From Anodontia alba (Eukaryota > Mollusca > Bivalvia > Lucinida > Lucinidae), in the NCBI GenBank assembly GCA_964016985.1, contig OZ024823.1, positions 60,784,514 to 60,848,513 of the forward strand: a stretch of 64,000 bases of DNA, written 5' to 3'. Position numbers and translations under genes: made by a program. Of the stretch, positions 23,237 through 35,395 are shown one piece after another. The notes beneath the pieces were generated by a model that worked only from the letters and a program-made list of their open reading frames with translations, had not been told where the DNA came from and ran no database searches. Each line of letters opens with the position of its first letter. Position 1 is the stretch's first letter.

Positions 23237-24421
23237 GAGCAGAAATATGAAAAATATCAGAGTTTTTTATCTGAAAATTTTCAGTTTTTTTGAGGTGAAC
23301 TTTTCTATATATTTGAATAAGCGTGTTTTCGTAATGTAATGAGAATTTATGATGCCATAAAGCCTTACTTCAAGATGCAAAGCCTAAATAAATGCAATAA
23401 TAATATGCAACAGTATTTTACCTTTTTATTTTATTGTTAGCGGTGAAATCAGTGTATATCTGGTGAAAATAAAAGTCGTATCAATCACTAGTGAATTGAT
23501 ATTGTATCATTTCACTAGTGACTGATATATTTTCACTGCTCGCTTTGGACGACTTCGGTTTTCTTCATTGTTTCAGAAGTGGATGTAACCTCCACTTCAG
23601 ATTTTTGAACACCTTTAACTTCTTTGTTTCTGAACTACACTGTCAAGTGTCGGTATGCATTTTCTTAGTTAGAATGTAAGGAACATTTTGGTATCAAGTT
23701 TATTTTGATTTGCCGAAACTTTTTTGTTTTTATCTCTCCAGCATTTTACAGGTTAAGCACTGAACATCTACGCCATGACGTTCATGTTTTGTTTGGTGAC
23801 GTTATAATATGACGTCAGAAATGCGCATAGGCGTGTAAACAATAAAATAAAAATAAAATTTACTCTTTTTCCGTGGATGCCATAAAAATTTTCATCTCGT
23901 GTAATGAAAACATTCAAATTTTCACTCATGCTTCGCACTCGTGAAAATACTTATGTTTTCATTACACTCGATGACAATATTTGTGGTATTCAGCCAAAAG
24001 AGTAAATATCCTCTATTTATTTGTTTATATAGCTTCCTGGAGATGTTTATTGATTTTGCTTGAAAACTATTCAGTTTTCTGTCAGAAAGTATATTTTATT
24101 TAATATGTAAAAGGTTTAGAATCTCATTATATATTCACAATGATGCTGCTCTTAAGAACAGATTGGAAAACTTTAAACACCATTAGCTTTCTTAGTTTTT
24201 ATCCAATTTTGATCGAATTTGTATCAAAATGCATGGATCTTTCATCTTGGGAACATTCTAATTTCTTCACCAATCTTATCTTTCCTTTTAAGCATCTGTT
24301 TTAAGTGTCTTTTGCGAGTTGTTCAAAATACTTTTGCCTGTCATGTTTGTATTTCATGGTAAATAGCTCTGTACCTGTCCTCTTGCTCATGTCACCTGTG
24401 GCAGTATTTCATGGTCTATTG
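23237..24421. other. No gene; contains foldback sequence
   Basis: A palindrome TCACTAGTGAATTGATA...TATCATTTCACTAGTGA lies at 23487-23522. A 120-bp foldback at about 23866-24005 has arms GTAATGAAAACATTCAAATT / GTTTTCATTAC around TTCACTCATGC..GAAAAT; it resembles the foldback at 46097-46244. No coding signs. Confidence 0.5.
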
Positions 24422-24490
24422 ACTTAGAACTTTTACAATGGCAGACTTAGAACTTTTACAATGGCAGACTTAGAACTTTTACAATGGCAC
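24422..24490 (+). repeat. Three tandem 23-bp units
   Basis: GACTTAGAACTTTTACAATG plus GCA is repeated three times almost without change. Confidence 0.85.
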
Positions 24491-24917
24491 ACGGTGGGTG
24501 CATCTGTGTACTTCAAACACATTTATGGCTATAATTCTATAAGTGGACCCTAAAAGCCTTGATCTTTGTTAAAGCTTCATTATCTGCATATGAGACAAGA
24601 ACCATTTTCTCATGACAGCTTATCCTTACTTACTGAACCTGAATTCCAAAGAATTAAAATTTATGCTCTTACCTAACCATATGTATTTATTGTTACAGCT
24701 CAAGAAAAGACACTTTTTTGCACTAAAAATGTAATGATATTTCCCTTTTTTTGTCCACAAATGCATATATTGTGGGTACTCATTAGAAGTGCCTTCCTGA
24801 GAGATAAGAAAATATTTATTAGGATACCCTTCTGTCTGAGCTATGTAGTACAGACCTATCTGGATCTACTTTGTTTACATATGGTGGTCTATAGGTTGCA
24901 TTGTGCCTTGACTTAAA
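24491..24917. other. No recognised gene
   Basis: Contains a half copy of the TACTCATTAGAAGTGCC palindrome near 24776. Nothing coding seen. Confidence 0.4.
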
Positions 24918-26412
24918 TATACTGAATCAAAAAAGAAACTTTCACGAGACTTCAATGGGACTGTTTCCACATATGTGTATATTAACAGTTTTTATTTGTA
25001 TTTGTTATTGCACAATAATTTAAAATCAATTCATCAAAGTTCATTTACAGTCTGAAAATTATCAATTTCATTGGATTTTTCAATTTTTTTTCGCTTTAGT
25101 AACGAGTATGCCCACCGCGAGCATTGCTAACAGCTTGGCAGCATCGACGCATTGAGTGGATGAGATTATTAATTTGAGCCTGTGGTATATTATTCCACTC
25201 TTCTAGCAAAGCATCACGGAGCTCATTGACGTTACCAGGCGGATTTTGACATTGCCGTAGATGTGTGTCAAGATTATCCCAAAGGTGCTCGATGGGAGTT
25301 AGATCCGGGCTTTTTGAGGGCCAGTTGTCACAAGAACTGGATATTGTCACGGGCGACGTGAGGTCTGGCGTTGTCTTGCTGAAACAAAGAAATAATGCAG
25401 TGATTTTGTAAGAGAGGAACAACGTGTGGGGCAAGGACACTGTCTCTATACTTTTGAGCGTTCAAATTGCCGTCAGTGACGACTAATTAGGTACGATACC
25501 CATAACTTATTCCGGCCCAGACGATCATGGAACCCCCACCGCCAAAACGATCCTGCTGAAGAACGCAACAGTCAGCGTAACATTCATTCCTACGTCGGTA
25601 GACCCTGATCCGACCATCACTATTGGACAATGCAAACCTGGATTCATCTGAAAAAAGAATCGTCCGCCAGTCTTGCCTTGTCCAGTTGATGTGTCTTATC
25701 AGCACATTGAAGCCTGTCACAGCGATAACGATTCGTTAATACTGTTCCGACGTAGGGACGACGTGCACGTAAATTGTACTCAGCCAAACAATTTCGCACG
25801 GTTTGAGCAGAAATCCTGGAGTTATGAGTACCTGGGGTGACAGACACTATAGCTGTCGCAGTTAAAAAACGATTTCGTAAATGTTGGTTCAAAATATAGC
25901 GGTCTTGCGCCGGCGTGGTCACATGTGGTCTACCGCTACGTGGAAGATCTTCCACGCTTCCAGTCTGCACAAACCGCCGTCTCAGACTTCTAACTGCCTG
26001 CACAGATGATCCAACTTGCGCAGCAACATCTTCCGTTGAAGCTCCTGCCTCCATCATCCCAACGGCTCTCTCTCTTAAATGTTTCGCAATTCGAGGCATC
26101 GAAATTTTGCCCAAATTGTATCGATATAAAAGTGTTTAGGTATTTTTATGACTGTAGTCGTCAAGTGCAATAATTTGCAGTGAAAAAAGTTAACACATGT
26201 AAACCAGATATGTCCACCCCGTGCGTGCACGTGAAAATGGAGGTTTTGTCAAAACAGACGATATCGTTCAACATGAGGTGATTATCTGACCGATTTCCCA
26301 AAGTAGGACGTCAGTGTAAACTACTACATATACACATTTTTCTTCATGTTGTATTTAACCTTATAAGTTTAAGACCTACTTTGCGAAAGTTTTTTATTTT
26401 TGGTTCAGTATA
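24918..26412 (-). mobile_element. Tc1-like DNA transposon, about 1.5 kb
   Basis: The ends are inverted repeats: TATACTGAATCAAAAAAG at the left and CTTTTTTATTTTTGGTTCAGTATA-type sequence at the right (26390-26412), with a TA at each border. The space is filled by a decayed transposase on the minus strand. Length and termini fit the Tc1/mariner superfamily. Confidence 0.82.
25096..26114 (-). pseudogene. Tc1-like transposase, frameshifted
   Basis: Reading from 26114 down, the protein starts MPRIAKHLRERAVGMMEAGA, a paired-like helix-turn-helix with 'SSVQAVRSLRRRF' and then 'DLPRSGRPHVTTPAQDRYI', all typical of the Tc1 DNA-binding half. The frame breaks near 25690 (residue ~140). A second frame continues with 'WRTILFSDESRFALSN' and 'MIVWAGIS', the region of the first and second catalytic Asp. 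A third gives 'QQDNARPH' and, after another stop, 'SPDLTPIEHLWD', the region of the last acidic residue. At least two frame changes make it inactive. Function by family: cut-and-paste transposition at TA sites. Confidence 0.85.
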
Positions 26413-26465
26413 TTTTGTTTTCTGATAAAGTTGCCCATTGCAATTAGCTGCTTGACAGTACATAT

Positions 26466-26690
26466 ACAGGAACTTCTTTATAACACGATACAGCTTGGTT
26501 TTCGATATAAGACCATTTAAAGATGGACCCCAAAAACGGTGAATCTAAACAAGTACATATATTTGATAATTGTATAGAAAAAGGATTATAGTGTTTGATT
26601 CAAAGAGAAGTTGTTTTTTTTTGTTTTGGACAGAACAGCTAACAAATTTTGCTTTGGAACACAGTAGTTGTGTTATAAAGGGGTTATGGA
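26466..26690. repeat. MITE-like repeat (AGGAACTTCTTTATAA family)
   Basis: ACAGGAACTTCTTTATAACA begins the repeat, 'GATGGACCCCAAAAACGGTG' lies inside, and 'GTTGTGTTATAAAGGGGTTA' ends it as an inverted copy of the start. Copies near 31650, 53826 and 59790 share start, middle and end. Confidence 0.6.
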
Positions 26691-26810
26691 GTACCTATTC
26701 AGTCATTATGCATGTTTCAGGGATTTGGGTTTGGCCATTGTATATAGGCTTATTTTCAGGGATGGGCCTGATTGTAACATTGTTTGGAAATAAAGTAGTG
26801 TTGTTGTTGT

Positions 26811-26816
<6 letters not shown>

Positions 26817-26841
<25 letters not shown>

Positions 26842-29800
26842 GTGAGCTATTGTGATCACACCGTCCGTCGTCGTCGTCGTCGTCCGTACGTCCGTCCGTC
26901 CGTCCACAATCTTTAAACAACATCTCCTCCTAAACCACTGATTGGATTTTGACCAAACTTCACAGGAATGATCCTTGGTTGGTCCTCTTTCAAAGTTGTT
27001 CAAATGGTTCCGGTCCGTTGCATATCTAGGTCACAGGAGCTAAAAATAGATTTTTTAACTAAAAACTTAAAAAATCTTCTTGTCAGAAACCACTGGACCG
27101 ATTTCAATATAATTTTGCAAAAATGTTCCTTTGGTGATCCTCTACCAAGATTGTTCAAGCCATTCGGATTCGTCAAAAAACATGGCCGCCAGGGGGTGCG
27201 GGGCTTATTTTCCCTATATATCTATATAGAAAACTTTAAAAATCTTCTTGTCAGAAACCACTGGACAGATTTCAATATAATTTTGCAGAAATGTTCCTTT
27301 GGTGATCCTGTACCAAGATTGTTCAAGCCATTTGGATCCGTCAAAAAACATGGCCGCCAGGGGGCGGGGCTTATTTTCACCATATATCTATATAGAAAAC
27401 TTTAAAAATCCTCTTGTCCGAAACCACTGGACAGATTTCAATATAATTTTGCAGAAATGTTCCTTTGGTGATCCTCTACCAAGATTGTTCAAGCCATTTG
27501 GATTCGTCAAAAAACATGGCCGCCAGGGGGCGGGGCTTATTTTCCCTATATATCTATATAGAAAACTTTAAAAATCTTCTTGTCCGAAACCACTGAACTG
27601 ATTTCAATATAATTTTGCAGAAATGTTCCTTTGGTGATCCTCTACCGAGATTGTTCAAGACATTTGGATTCGTCAAAAAACATGGCCGCCAGGGGGCGGG
27701 GCTTATTTTCCCTATATAATCTATATAGAAAACTTTAAAAATCTTCTTGTCCGAAACCACTGGACCGATTTCAATATAATTTTGCAGAAATGTTCCTTTG
27801 GTGATCCTCTACCAAGAATGTTCAAGCCATTTGGATTCGTCAAAAAACATGGCCACCAGGGGGCGGGGTTATTTTACCTATATATCTATATAGAAAACTT
27901 TAAAAATCTTCTTGTCCGAAACCACTGGACCGATTTCAATATAATTTTGCAGAAATGTTCCTTTGGTGATCCTGTACCAAGATTGTTCAAGCTATTTGGA
28001 TTTGTCAAAAAACCTGGCCGCCAGGGGGCGGGGCTTATTTTCACTGTATATCTGTATAGAAAACTTTAAAAATCTTCTTGTCAGAAACCACTGGACCGAT
28101 TTCCATATGATTTTGCAGAAATGTTCCTTTGGTGATCCTGTTGCAAGATTGTTCAAGCCATTTGGATTTGTCAAAAAACATGGCCGCCAGGGGGGGCGGG
28201 GCTTATTTTCCTTATATATCTTTATGGAAAACTTTAAAAATCTTCTTGTCAGAAACCACTAGACCGATTTCCATATGATTTTGCAGAAATGTTCCTTTGG
28301 TAATCCTGTTGCAAGATTGTTCAAGCCGCCATGATTCGTTAAAAAACATGGCCGCTAGGGGGTGGGGTTAATTTTCCCTATATATCTATCTAGAAAACTT
28401 TAAAAATCTTCTTGTCATAAACGACTGGACTGATTTCAGTATAACTTGGCAGAAATGTTTCCTTAGTGACCCTCTATCAAGATTGTTCAAGCCGACATGA
28501 TTTGTCAAAAAACATGGCCGCTAGCGGGTGCGGGGCTTATTTTCGATATAATTCTATATAGAAAACTTGAAAAAATCTTGTTGTCAGAAACCACAGGACT
28601 GATTTCAATATAACTTCACAGAAATGTTTCCTTGCTGACCCTTTACCAAGATTGTTCAAGCCCTTATGATTTGTCAAAAAACATGGCCGCTAGGGGGCAG
28701 GGCTTATTTTCCTATATAATTTATCTATATAGAAAATTTTAATAGTCTTTTCAGAAAGCACTTGACCGATTTCAATGTAACTTTGCAGGAATGTTTCTTA
28801 TGTAACCCTCTATCAAGATTGTTTAAGCCGTCATGATTCGTCAAAAAACATGGCCGCCAGGAGTCCGGGCTTATTTTCCTTATATATCTATATAGAAAAC
28901 TTTAAAACTCTTCTTGTTAGAAACCACTGAACCGATTTCATTATAACTGCAGAAATTTTTCCTTGGTGACCCTCTACTAAGATTGTTCAAGTAATCATGA
29001 TTCGTCAAAAAACATGGCTGCCTGGGCCAGAGCTTATTTTCCCTATATATCTATATATAAAACTTTAAAAATCTTCTTTTCAGAAACCAATGGACCGATT
29101 TCAATACAACTTGGCAGGAATGTTTCTTTGGTGACCCTCTACAAAGATTGTTCAGGCCGTCATGATTCATCAAAAATCATGGCCGCTAGGGGGCGGGGCT
29201 TATTTTCCCTATATATCTATATAGAAAACTTTAAAAATCTTCTCGTAAGAAACAGTTGGACCGAGTTCAATGTAACTTGGCAGGAATGTTGCTTTGGTGA
29301 CCTTCTACCAAGATTGTTCAAGCCTTCATGATACGTCAAAAACCATGGCCCACAGGGGGGTGGAGCTTATTTTTCATATAAATCTGCATAGAAAATTTTA
29401 AAATTCTTCTTGTCACATACCCCATGACTGATTTCAATATTACTTGGCTGGAATGTTGCTTTGGTGACCCTCTATCAAGATTGTACAAGCAATCATGATT
29501 CGTCAAAAAACATGGCTGCCATGGGGTGGGGCTTGTTTTCCCTATATATCTAAATAGAAAACTTGAAAAATCTTCTTGTCAGAAACCACTGAACAGATTT
29601 CAATATAACTTGGTAGGAATGTTCCTTTGGTGACCCTCTACCAAGTTTGTTCAAGCTGTCATGATTCGTAAAAAAACATGGCCGTTAGGGCATAGGGCTT
29701 TATAGCTATATAAAACTTTTTAAACCACTGGACCAATTTCAATATAACTTGGCAGAAATGTTCCTTTGGTGACCCTCTTTTAAGATTCAGTTCAGATCAT

Positions 29801-29970
29801 CAAGATTTGTAAAAAAACATGGCCAGGGGTGTGGTGGAGGGGAGTGGGGGTGGTTAGTGCTATAAAGTTTATACAAAAATCCTAGAGCAGTGAACTTGGC
29901 TGAAACTTCAACAGTAAATATGCAAATCTGTTTGGTCAGGTGAGCGATATAGGACCATCATGGTCCTCTT
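26817..29970 (+). mobile_element. Pearl/Helentron-associated element A2 with about 17 core units of ~166 bp
   Basis: This is the same family as the element at 5538-8190, with the same 5' hairpin (GAGCCGAAGGCTC), CGTCGTCGTC and GTCCGTCC tracts, lead segment, core and 3' hairpin AGGACCATCATGGTCCT. The CTCF-like core motif TGGCCGCCAGGGGGCGGGG falls at 27183, 27351, 27517, 27683, 27850, 28015 and 28181, a spacing of 165-168 bp. Left-hand units are the most alike and right-hand units the most diverged. It lies in T-rich sequence on both sides. No gene. Confidence 0.88.
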
Positions 29971-30273
29971 GTTTTGTTGTATTTTTATTTTATTTCTTCA
30001 TAACAGCTTACATTATGATATATCATTTGACATGTATTTAAGATGCCACAAAATATGTTTTCTTAAAAGAAATAAAAAACAAATAGATGTATGTTTATAA
30101 CTCTTTATGTAAACTGTATATCTGTTGAAATTTTGGTATGCATCTTTTTGTTACAGACTCCAAGGTAAATAAGTAGGGAAGTAATATGTCACTATGGTCC
30201 AGGCGGATTATAATCCCCTAAGAACCAGTCACAACAGCAGCACACAATATTCTCAAATTTTTTGTTCATTATT
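29971..30273. other. No recognised feature
   Basis: AT-rich spacer between two pearl-type elements. Confidence 0.35.
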
Positions 30274-31321
30274 AGCTCACCTGGAGCTTTGCTCCAGGTC
30301 AGTTTATGCCATGGCCTATCGTCTGTCGTCCATCCGTCGTCTGTCATTAGCTTTTCACATTTTCGACATCTCCAGAACCAAAAGTTGGATTGAGCTGAAA
30401 CTTAGTGGGAGGCATTGTGACAACAATGGAGATTCAAAATTGCTAAAATTGTTCCGTTCGGATATCCAAGATGGCTGCCATGGCGGCCGTCTTGAAATTC
30501 TTCAAATGACATCTCCCAAACCGTAAGTTGGATTGAGCTGAAACTTGATGGGAGGCATCTGAGCAACAAAGAGATTCAGAATTGCTAAAATCGTTCCGTT
30601 CCTGTATCCGATGGTCACCATGGCGGCCATCTTGAAATTCTTCGAACAACTTCTCCCAAACTGTAAGTTGGATTGAGCCAAAACTTGATGGGAAGCATAG
30701 GAGTGACGTAGAGATTCAGAATTGCTAAAATCGTTCCATTCGGCTATCCAAGATTGCGGCCTGGGCGGTCATCTTGAAAATCTTGAAACCACATCTGCTC
30801 CTGAACTCTAAGTCAGATTGAGCCCAAACTTGGTGGACGGCATTTGGGCCACATGGAGGTTTAGAATTGCTAAAATTGTTCCATTCTGTTATCCAAGTTG
30901 GCCACCCTGGCAGCTATCTTAAAAATCTTTAAATCACCTCTGCTCCCGAACGGTAAGTCTGATTGAGCTTAAACTTAATGAGAGGTATTAGGGTGTTATG
31001 GAAATTCAGAATTGCTAAAATCATTCTGTTTCAATATCCAAGATGGCCGCCTTGAAATTCTTCAAACCACATCTCCTTCCAAAGTCATATTGAGCAGAAA
31101 CTTGCTGGAGTTACATGGAGATTCAGAATTGCTAAATAGTTCAGTTCCAGTATCCAAGATGGCGGTGATCAGGGCAATCTTGAAACTCTTCAAACAACGT
31201 CAGATTCTGGATTACTAAAGGCAATCTGATCTGATAGCCAAGATGGCCACCATGGCACAATGTAACATATCATGATCAGCCTAATCCAGGTGAGCGATAT
31301 TTGGCCCACTTGGGCCTCTAG
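30274..31321 (+). mobile_element. Pearl-type element C1 with ~137-bp AAGATGGC core
   Basis: The 5' hairpin AGCTCACCTGGAGC...GCTCCAGGTCAG opens the element. About seven units hold 'GAGATTCAGAATTGCTAAAA', 'TCCAAGATGGC' and 'GTAAGTTGGATTGAGCTGAA'. The 3' end has TCCAGGTGAGCGA and the hairpin TGGCCCACTTGGGCC before TCTAG. It is related to the elements at 61959 and 63577. Confidence 0.85.
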
Positions 31322-31912
31322 TTTTTCAATGAAAATAAGGCTTGATATTTCATATGAGTTGGCTACTAGGTAGAGAAAACAGTTGACTTGAAAATGTCAG
31401 ACACTGTTTTCTGGAAAAATATGAAAAACAAATCCAAAACTGGGTGAACAAGACCTTTATAAGCCTCTTTTACATCCTGAGGACATTGATAAAGATTTCA
31501 TCTCAGAAAACCAAGTGTTCTATTTACCTTGGTACACATGCTGCTAAAAGCTTGATGATAGAAATGAATTTTATTTTTGTGGATTTGTAAAATTGTAAAT
31601 GCCAGTGAATCAATTGCAAGCTGAATTTTTTCAGTATAATTAATACATTCTTGTTTGTACACAACACTTTTGAGGTCTACTTTTAAACCATCTCATATCC
31701 GAACCTATCTTACAGTGAGTTGTCTTAGAAAGAGGTTCCTGTGTATTTCCTAAATATAGGACTTTTTGTTATTTTCGAAATATAGCACTTGTCATTTCAG
31801 TCAAGATGGTATCATTTGGAGATGATTAGAATGAAAATATCAAATCTGTTTTCTGGAAAAAAAGAAGAAGAAAAAACTGTCAGTTTTCATTCATTTGTTG
31901 TTAGCTCACCTG
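31322..31912. other. Foldback and MITE remnants, no gene
   Basis: A foldback at 31325-31440 has GAAAATAAGGCTTGATATTT against AAAATGTCAGACACTGTTTTC. A MITE remnant at about 31660-31745 (ACACTTTTGAGGTCTACTTT...AGAAAGAGGTTCCTGTGTAT) belongs to the family seen at 26466. A half foldback ends at 31860. Confidence 0.5.
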
Positions 31913-33335
31913 AGCTATGCTCAGGATGAGCTGTTGTGATCACTTTTTGTTCGTCCGTCCGCCCATCCGTTAACATTTTCAAACGACTTCTCCTCTGAAG
32001 CCCCTGAGCCAATTTTGCTCAAATTTCATGTGGAACCTCCTTAGGTTGGGGGAACGAAAAATTGCTAAAATGGTCGCGGTCCATTGACCAAGATGGCTGC
32101 CATGCCCATATATGGTAAAACCTTTAAAAATCTTCTTCTCCAGAACGGAGGATGCCTTGGAGGATGAATCTTTGCGTAAGTCATTGGGGAAGGGAGGTCT
32201 ACCAAAATTGCTAAAATAAAGGTCGTATATTGACATTTGACTTTTTTACGGCAAGGTCAAGTTTGCTTCCCTATGCATTTGTATGGGAAAAACCTTTAAA
32301 AATCTTGTTCTCCAAAACCGAGGATGCCTTATGGCTGAACCTTTACATAGATCATCGGAAACAGGAGGTCTACCAAAGTTGCTAAAATAATGGTCGTACA
32401 TTGACATTTGACCTTTTTATGGTAAGGTCAGCTTTGCTTCCTTATGCATTTGTATGGGAAAAATGTTCAGAATTTCAAACCACTTCTCTGGAGTCTCTGA
32501 GCCAATTTTGCTCAAATTTCATATGGAGCCTCTTTAGGTTGGGGGAATGAAAGATTGCTAAAATGGACGCGGTTCTTTGACCAAGATAGCCGCCATGCCC
32601 ATATATGGTAAAAACCTTTAAAAATCTTCTTCTCTAGAACCGAGGATGCCTTGAGGCTGAATCTTTGCATAAGCCATCGGTAACGGGAGGTCTAGTCACC
32701 GTCTACCATAATTGCTAAAATAAAGTTCGTTTATTGACATTTGACCTTTTTACGGCAAGGTCAAGTTTGCTTCCCTATACATTTGTATTGGAAAAACCTT
32801 TAAAAATCTTCTTCTCCAAAACCGAGGATGCCTTATGGCTTTACATATATCATCAGAAACAGGAGGTCTACCAAAATTGCTAAAATGATGGTTCTATGTT
32901 GAAATTTGCTTCCCCATGCATTTGTATGGGCCATATACATTTATATTAAAAGTATCAAAGTGACTTGTAGATCAACAGTTGTTAAAATTGTTCTGATTGG
33001 AAATCTAAGATGGCCGTCATCTTGTTTATATTTATTATATTTCCCTGCCACTGTGCTGTTTACATGTATAAAATCATGATTCTTCAGAAACCACTTAGCA
33101 ATTACCACCAAATTTCGCATTGATCCTACTGTTGAAATGTGGTTGATAGTTTATTCAAATGATTATGCTCCATTGACTGTCAGGTACATATATTCTTCTG
33201 CAAAACTAAGAACTGCTCAAATGATGATCTTTTCATTGGTTGTGATGATAGGATTGGAAAAATGTTGCATAACATCTGCATATCTGCAGTGGTTATGTCA
33301 CTCAGGTGAGTGAGTTGTGGCCCATGGGCCTCTTG
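31913..33335 (+). mobile_element. Pearl-type element D, composite core
   Basis: The 5' end AGCTCACCTGAGCTATGCTC...GATGAGCT is followed by GTCCGTCCGCC. Core units of about 170-230 bp contain 'GAGCCAATTTTGCTCAAATT', 'CCATATATGGTAAAACC', 'AACCGAGGATGCCTTATGGC' and 'GGTCTACCAAAATTGCTAAA'. The 3' part (33000-33335) is close to that of element B1, with 'ATCTGCATATCTGCAGTGG', CTCAGGTGAGTGAG and the hairpin GGCCCATGGGCC. Different core, shared 3' end: it looks modular. Confidence 0.8.
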
Positions 33336-33632
33336 TCTGCTAATTCCATCATCAGCTTTCTGGGGTTAAAGGTAAATGAATATATCTCTAAGAGAGAGAA
33401 CTCTAAGCTGGAAGTTTTTGCCTCCCTTCTCAAAGAGAGGCTACTACAGTAGAAAAGAGTTTGCTTTTGAGAACATGAGCCCTTTTTCAAAGTGGGGCTG
33501 CTCTTGCAGGAAAGAATTTGCTCCTTGCATAAGAGTGACTCCCCTTGAGAAAGGAAGCAAATATTTTCAGCCCAGAGTAATGTACCTTGGAGGTATAGCC
33601 ATTCACCTAAAATGCTTCATAATTTCATTTAG

Positions 33633-33699
33633 GGTGGTGGAAAGAAGGTTCCAACAAGCACAGGAAATGGATCCCTAAATGAAGATGATTTGTTTAAAG
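33633..33699 (+). CDS. C2-domain protein, exon 1 of those seen
   Basis: The 67-bp interval lies between TTTCATTTAG and GTATGG. In the frame set by the next exon it reads GGGKKVPTSTGNGSLNEDDL then FK, ending with one base of a split Asp codon. It is a flexible, polar linker before the C2 domain and has no motif of its own. The acceptor is only moderately pyrimidine-rich, so this exon is the least certain of the seven. The phase fit to 34887 supports it. Confidence 0.6.
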
Positions 33700-33766
33700 G
33701 TATGGATTTTTAGTTTTCTTTGTCTGATTATTAGTTTTTAATCACATTTGGTAAGCAATATTACTA

Positions 33767-34745
33767 CGAGGGGCGTTCAATAAGTTCGTAGAACTCGGGG
33801 TTTAACTCACAGATTGGAAGATGGTTTCAACATTATTTTTCAATATAATCCCCCTTTACTTCAATGCATTTGGCCCACTTTCTTTTAAGCAGTCTATGCC
33901 TTTGAAATAAAAGTTGTCTATTTGGTCCTCAAACCAAGCCTCTGTAGCAGCCTTGAGCTCATCATCGTCCCGAAGTCTCGTTCCACGCAAGTGGGACTTC
34001 AAATTTCAAAACAGATAATAATCACTTAGGGCTAGGTCTGGACTGTATGGCGGGTGATTTAACTGCTCGAACTTGCACTCACTAATAGCCGCTTGTGCAA
34101 CTGGACTTGTGCACAGGGGCATTATCATGCAAAAGAAGGACACCAGCAGCTAGCTTTCCCCTTTGTTTTTCTTTAATAGCAACCCTTAATTGTTTAATGA
34201 CATTGGCATAGTATTCTCCTGTAATTGAAGTACCAGCAGGCTTGTAATCTATCAATATAATCCCTTTGGAGTCCCAAAACACCGTGGCCATTACCTTGCT
34301 GGCTGATGTTTGGGTACAAAATTTCTTAGGTGGGGGTGAGCCAGGGTGCTTCCATTGAATGGACTCTTTTTTTAGTATCTGTGTCCCAGTGTTGAAGCCA
34401 AGTTTCATCTCCAAGTTACAAGACGAGTGTGAAGGTCTTCTGGATTGGCATTTTACACTTCCAGAGGTTCTTGACTTGACTCCACCCTTTGCTGACGATC
34501 TTGCATTTTCAGGTTTCTGGGTACCCACCTGGCAGATACTTTTGACATGCCTAAATGTCCATGGATTATAGTGTAAACACTTCCATTAGAAATACCACAT
34601 TCTGAAGCAAGTTCAGCAACTTTGATTTGGCAATTGTTTAGCACAAGTCTCTCAAATGGGGTGTAATGAGGCGTCATGCTGTATTTTTTTGTTTGGATAT
34701 AACACTTTTGGGGTTCACCTTTAAACTGACTTATAATGAACAATC
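33767..34745 (-). mobile_element. Mariner element, 5'-truncated
   Basis: The 3' terminus is CGAGGGGCGTTCAATAAGTT preceded by TA, a typical mariner inverted repeat. The other terminus is missing: near 34690-34760 the sequence passes into a MITE-like repeat (AACACTTTTGGGGTTCACCT...AAAGAGGTGTCAGTAT). The element sits in the intron between exons 1 and 2, in opposite orientation to the gene. Confidence 0.8.
33790..34690 (-). pseudogene. Mariner transposase, decayed
   Basis: Read from about 34690 downward: 'KVAELASECGISNGSVYTI', 'LGMSKVSARWVPRNL' and 'QRVESSQEPLEV' form the second helix-turn-helix and linker. After a frame change come 'VMATVFWDSKGIILIDY', 'LLLHDNAPVHKS' and then 'HPPYSPDLALSDYYLF'. 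The HDNAPVH and YSPDL motifs mark the second and third catalytic regions of DD34D mariner transposases. The first helix-turn-helix is lacking and several stops or frame changes interrupt the rest, so it is dead. Confidence 0.85.
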
Positions 34746-34886
34746 TTATAAAGAGGTGTCAGTATACATCCTTCAGTCTTCAGAGGGAGTTATTTTGAAC
34801 CATCTGTTAGAATATTTTGAGTAACTATGGTAGTGTAAGGCTGCTTTCCCATGATAAGGATCATCTTATGATTGTTTTATTTTCAG

Positions 34887-34949
34887 ATAAGATATTTGTT
34901 GATCTGATCATAGTTCAAGCTAGGGATTTAATAGCCATGGATTCTAATG
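34887..34949 (+). CDS. C2-domain protein, exon 2: C2 start and first calcium loop
   Basis: The 63-bp exon between TTATTTTCAG and GTAAGT reads DKIFVDLIIVQARDLIAMDS then N plus the first base of Gly. 'V-x-L-I-x-A-x-D-L-x-x-M-D-x-x-G' is the first beta strand and calcium loop 1 of type-I C2 domains, the Met-Asp being the first ligand Asp. Both borders fall after base 1 of a codon. Confidence 0.9.
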
Positions 34950-35195
34950 GTAAGTCTTCTTCACACTTCTAAACCTTTTAGATATTTCGATGAGTTTTTC
35001 ATGGAAAAATTCAATCCTTTAATTTAGCGATGTCTGCGGGTCTGGCATCAGGCTGGCATCCCGCATTGTCCAAGGTTTACCTTTTGGTTAACCTTTTTTC
35101 AAAGTGATATGTTACCTTTATTCTTTAGTGGATAATGCTGTTAGGCATTTTTCTTGTTATTACTCTATCTGAACAGTCAATAAGTCCAAATATGA

Positions 35196-35395
35196 AGCAT
35201 CTGGATGCTCGATAGGTTAGCCTCCCGACTTCAGATTAGGGGGTCCCAGGTTCAAATCCTGCTAGAGACAGAATGAAGCTCATGACTATGGCTCTTCATT
35301 GCACAAGAGCCTTTCATTGTCATCCTTCCATCACCACGATATGACTTAGGTAATAGTGAAAAGGACGTAAAACCTAAACCATCATCATCATCAAG
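35196..35395 (+). repeat. tRNA-derived SINE with ATC tail, copy 2
   Basis: The head has GATAGGTTAGCCTCCCGACT and box-B-like CAGGTTCAAATCCTGCTAG. The body has 'CTTCATTGCACAAGAGCCTT' and 'CACGATATGACTTAGGTAAT', and the tail CCATCATCATCATC. It matches the SINE at 21409-21605. It lies about 250 bp after exon 2. Confidence 0.75.
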
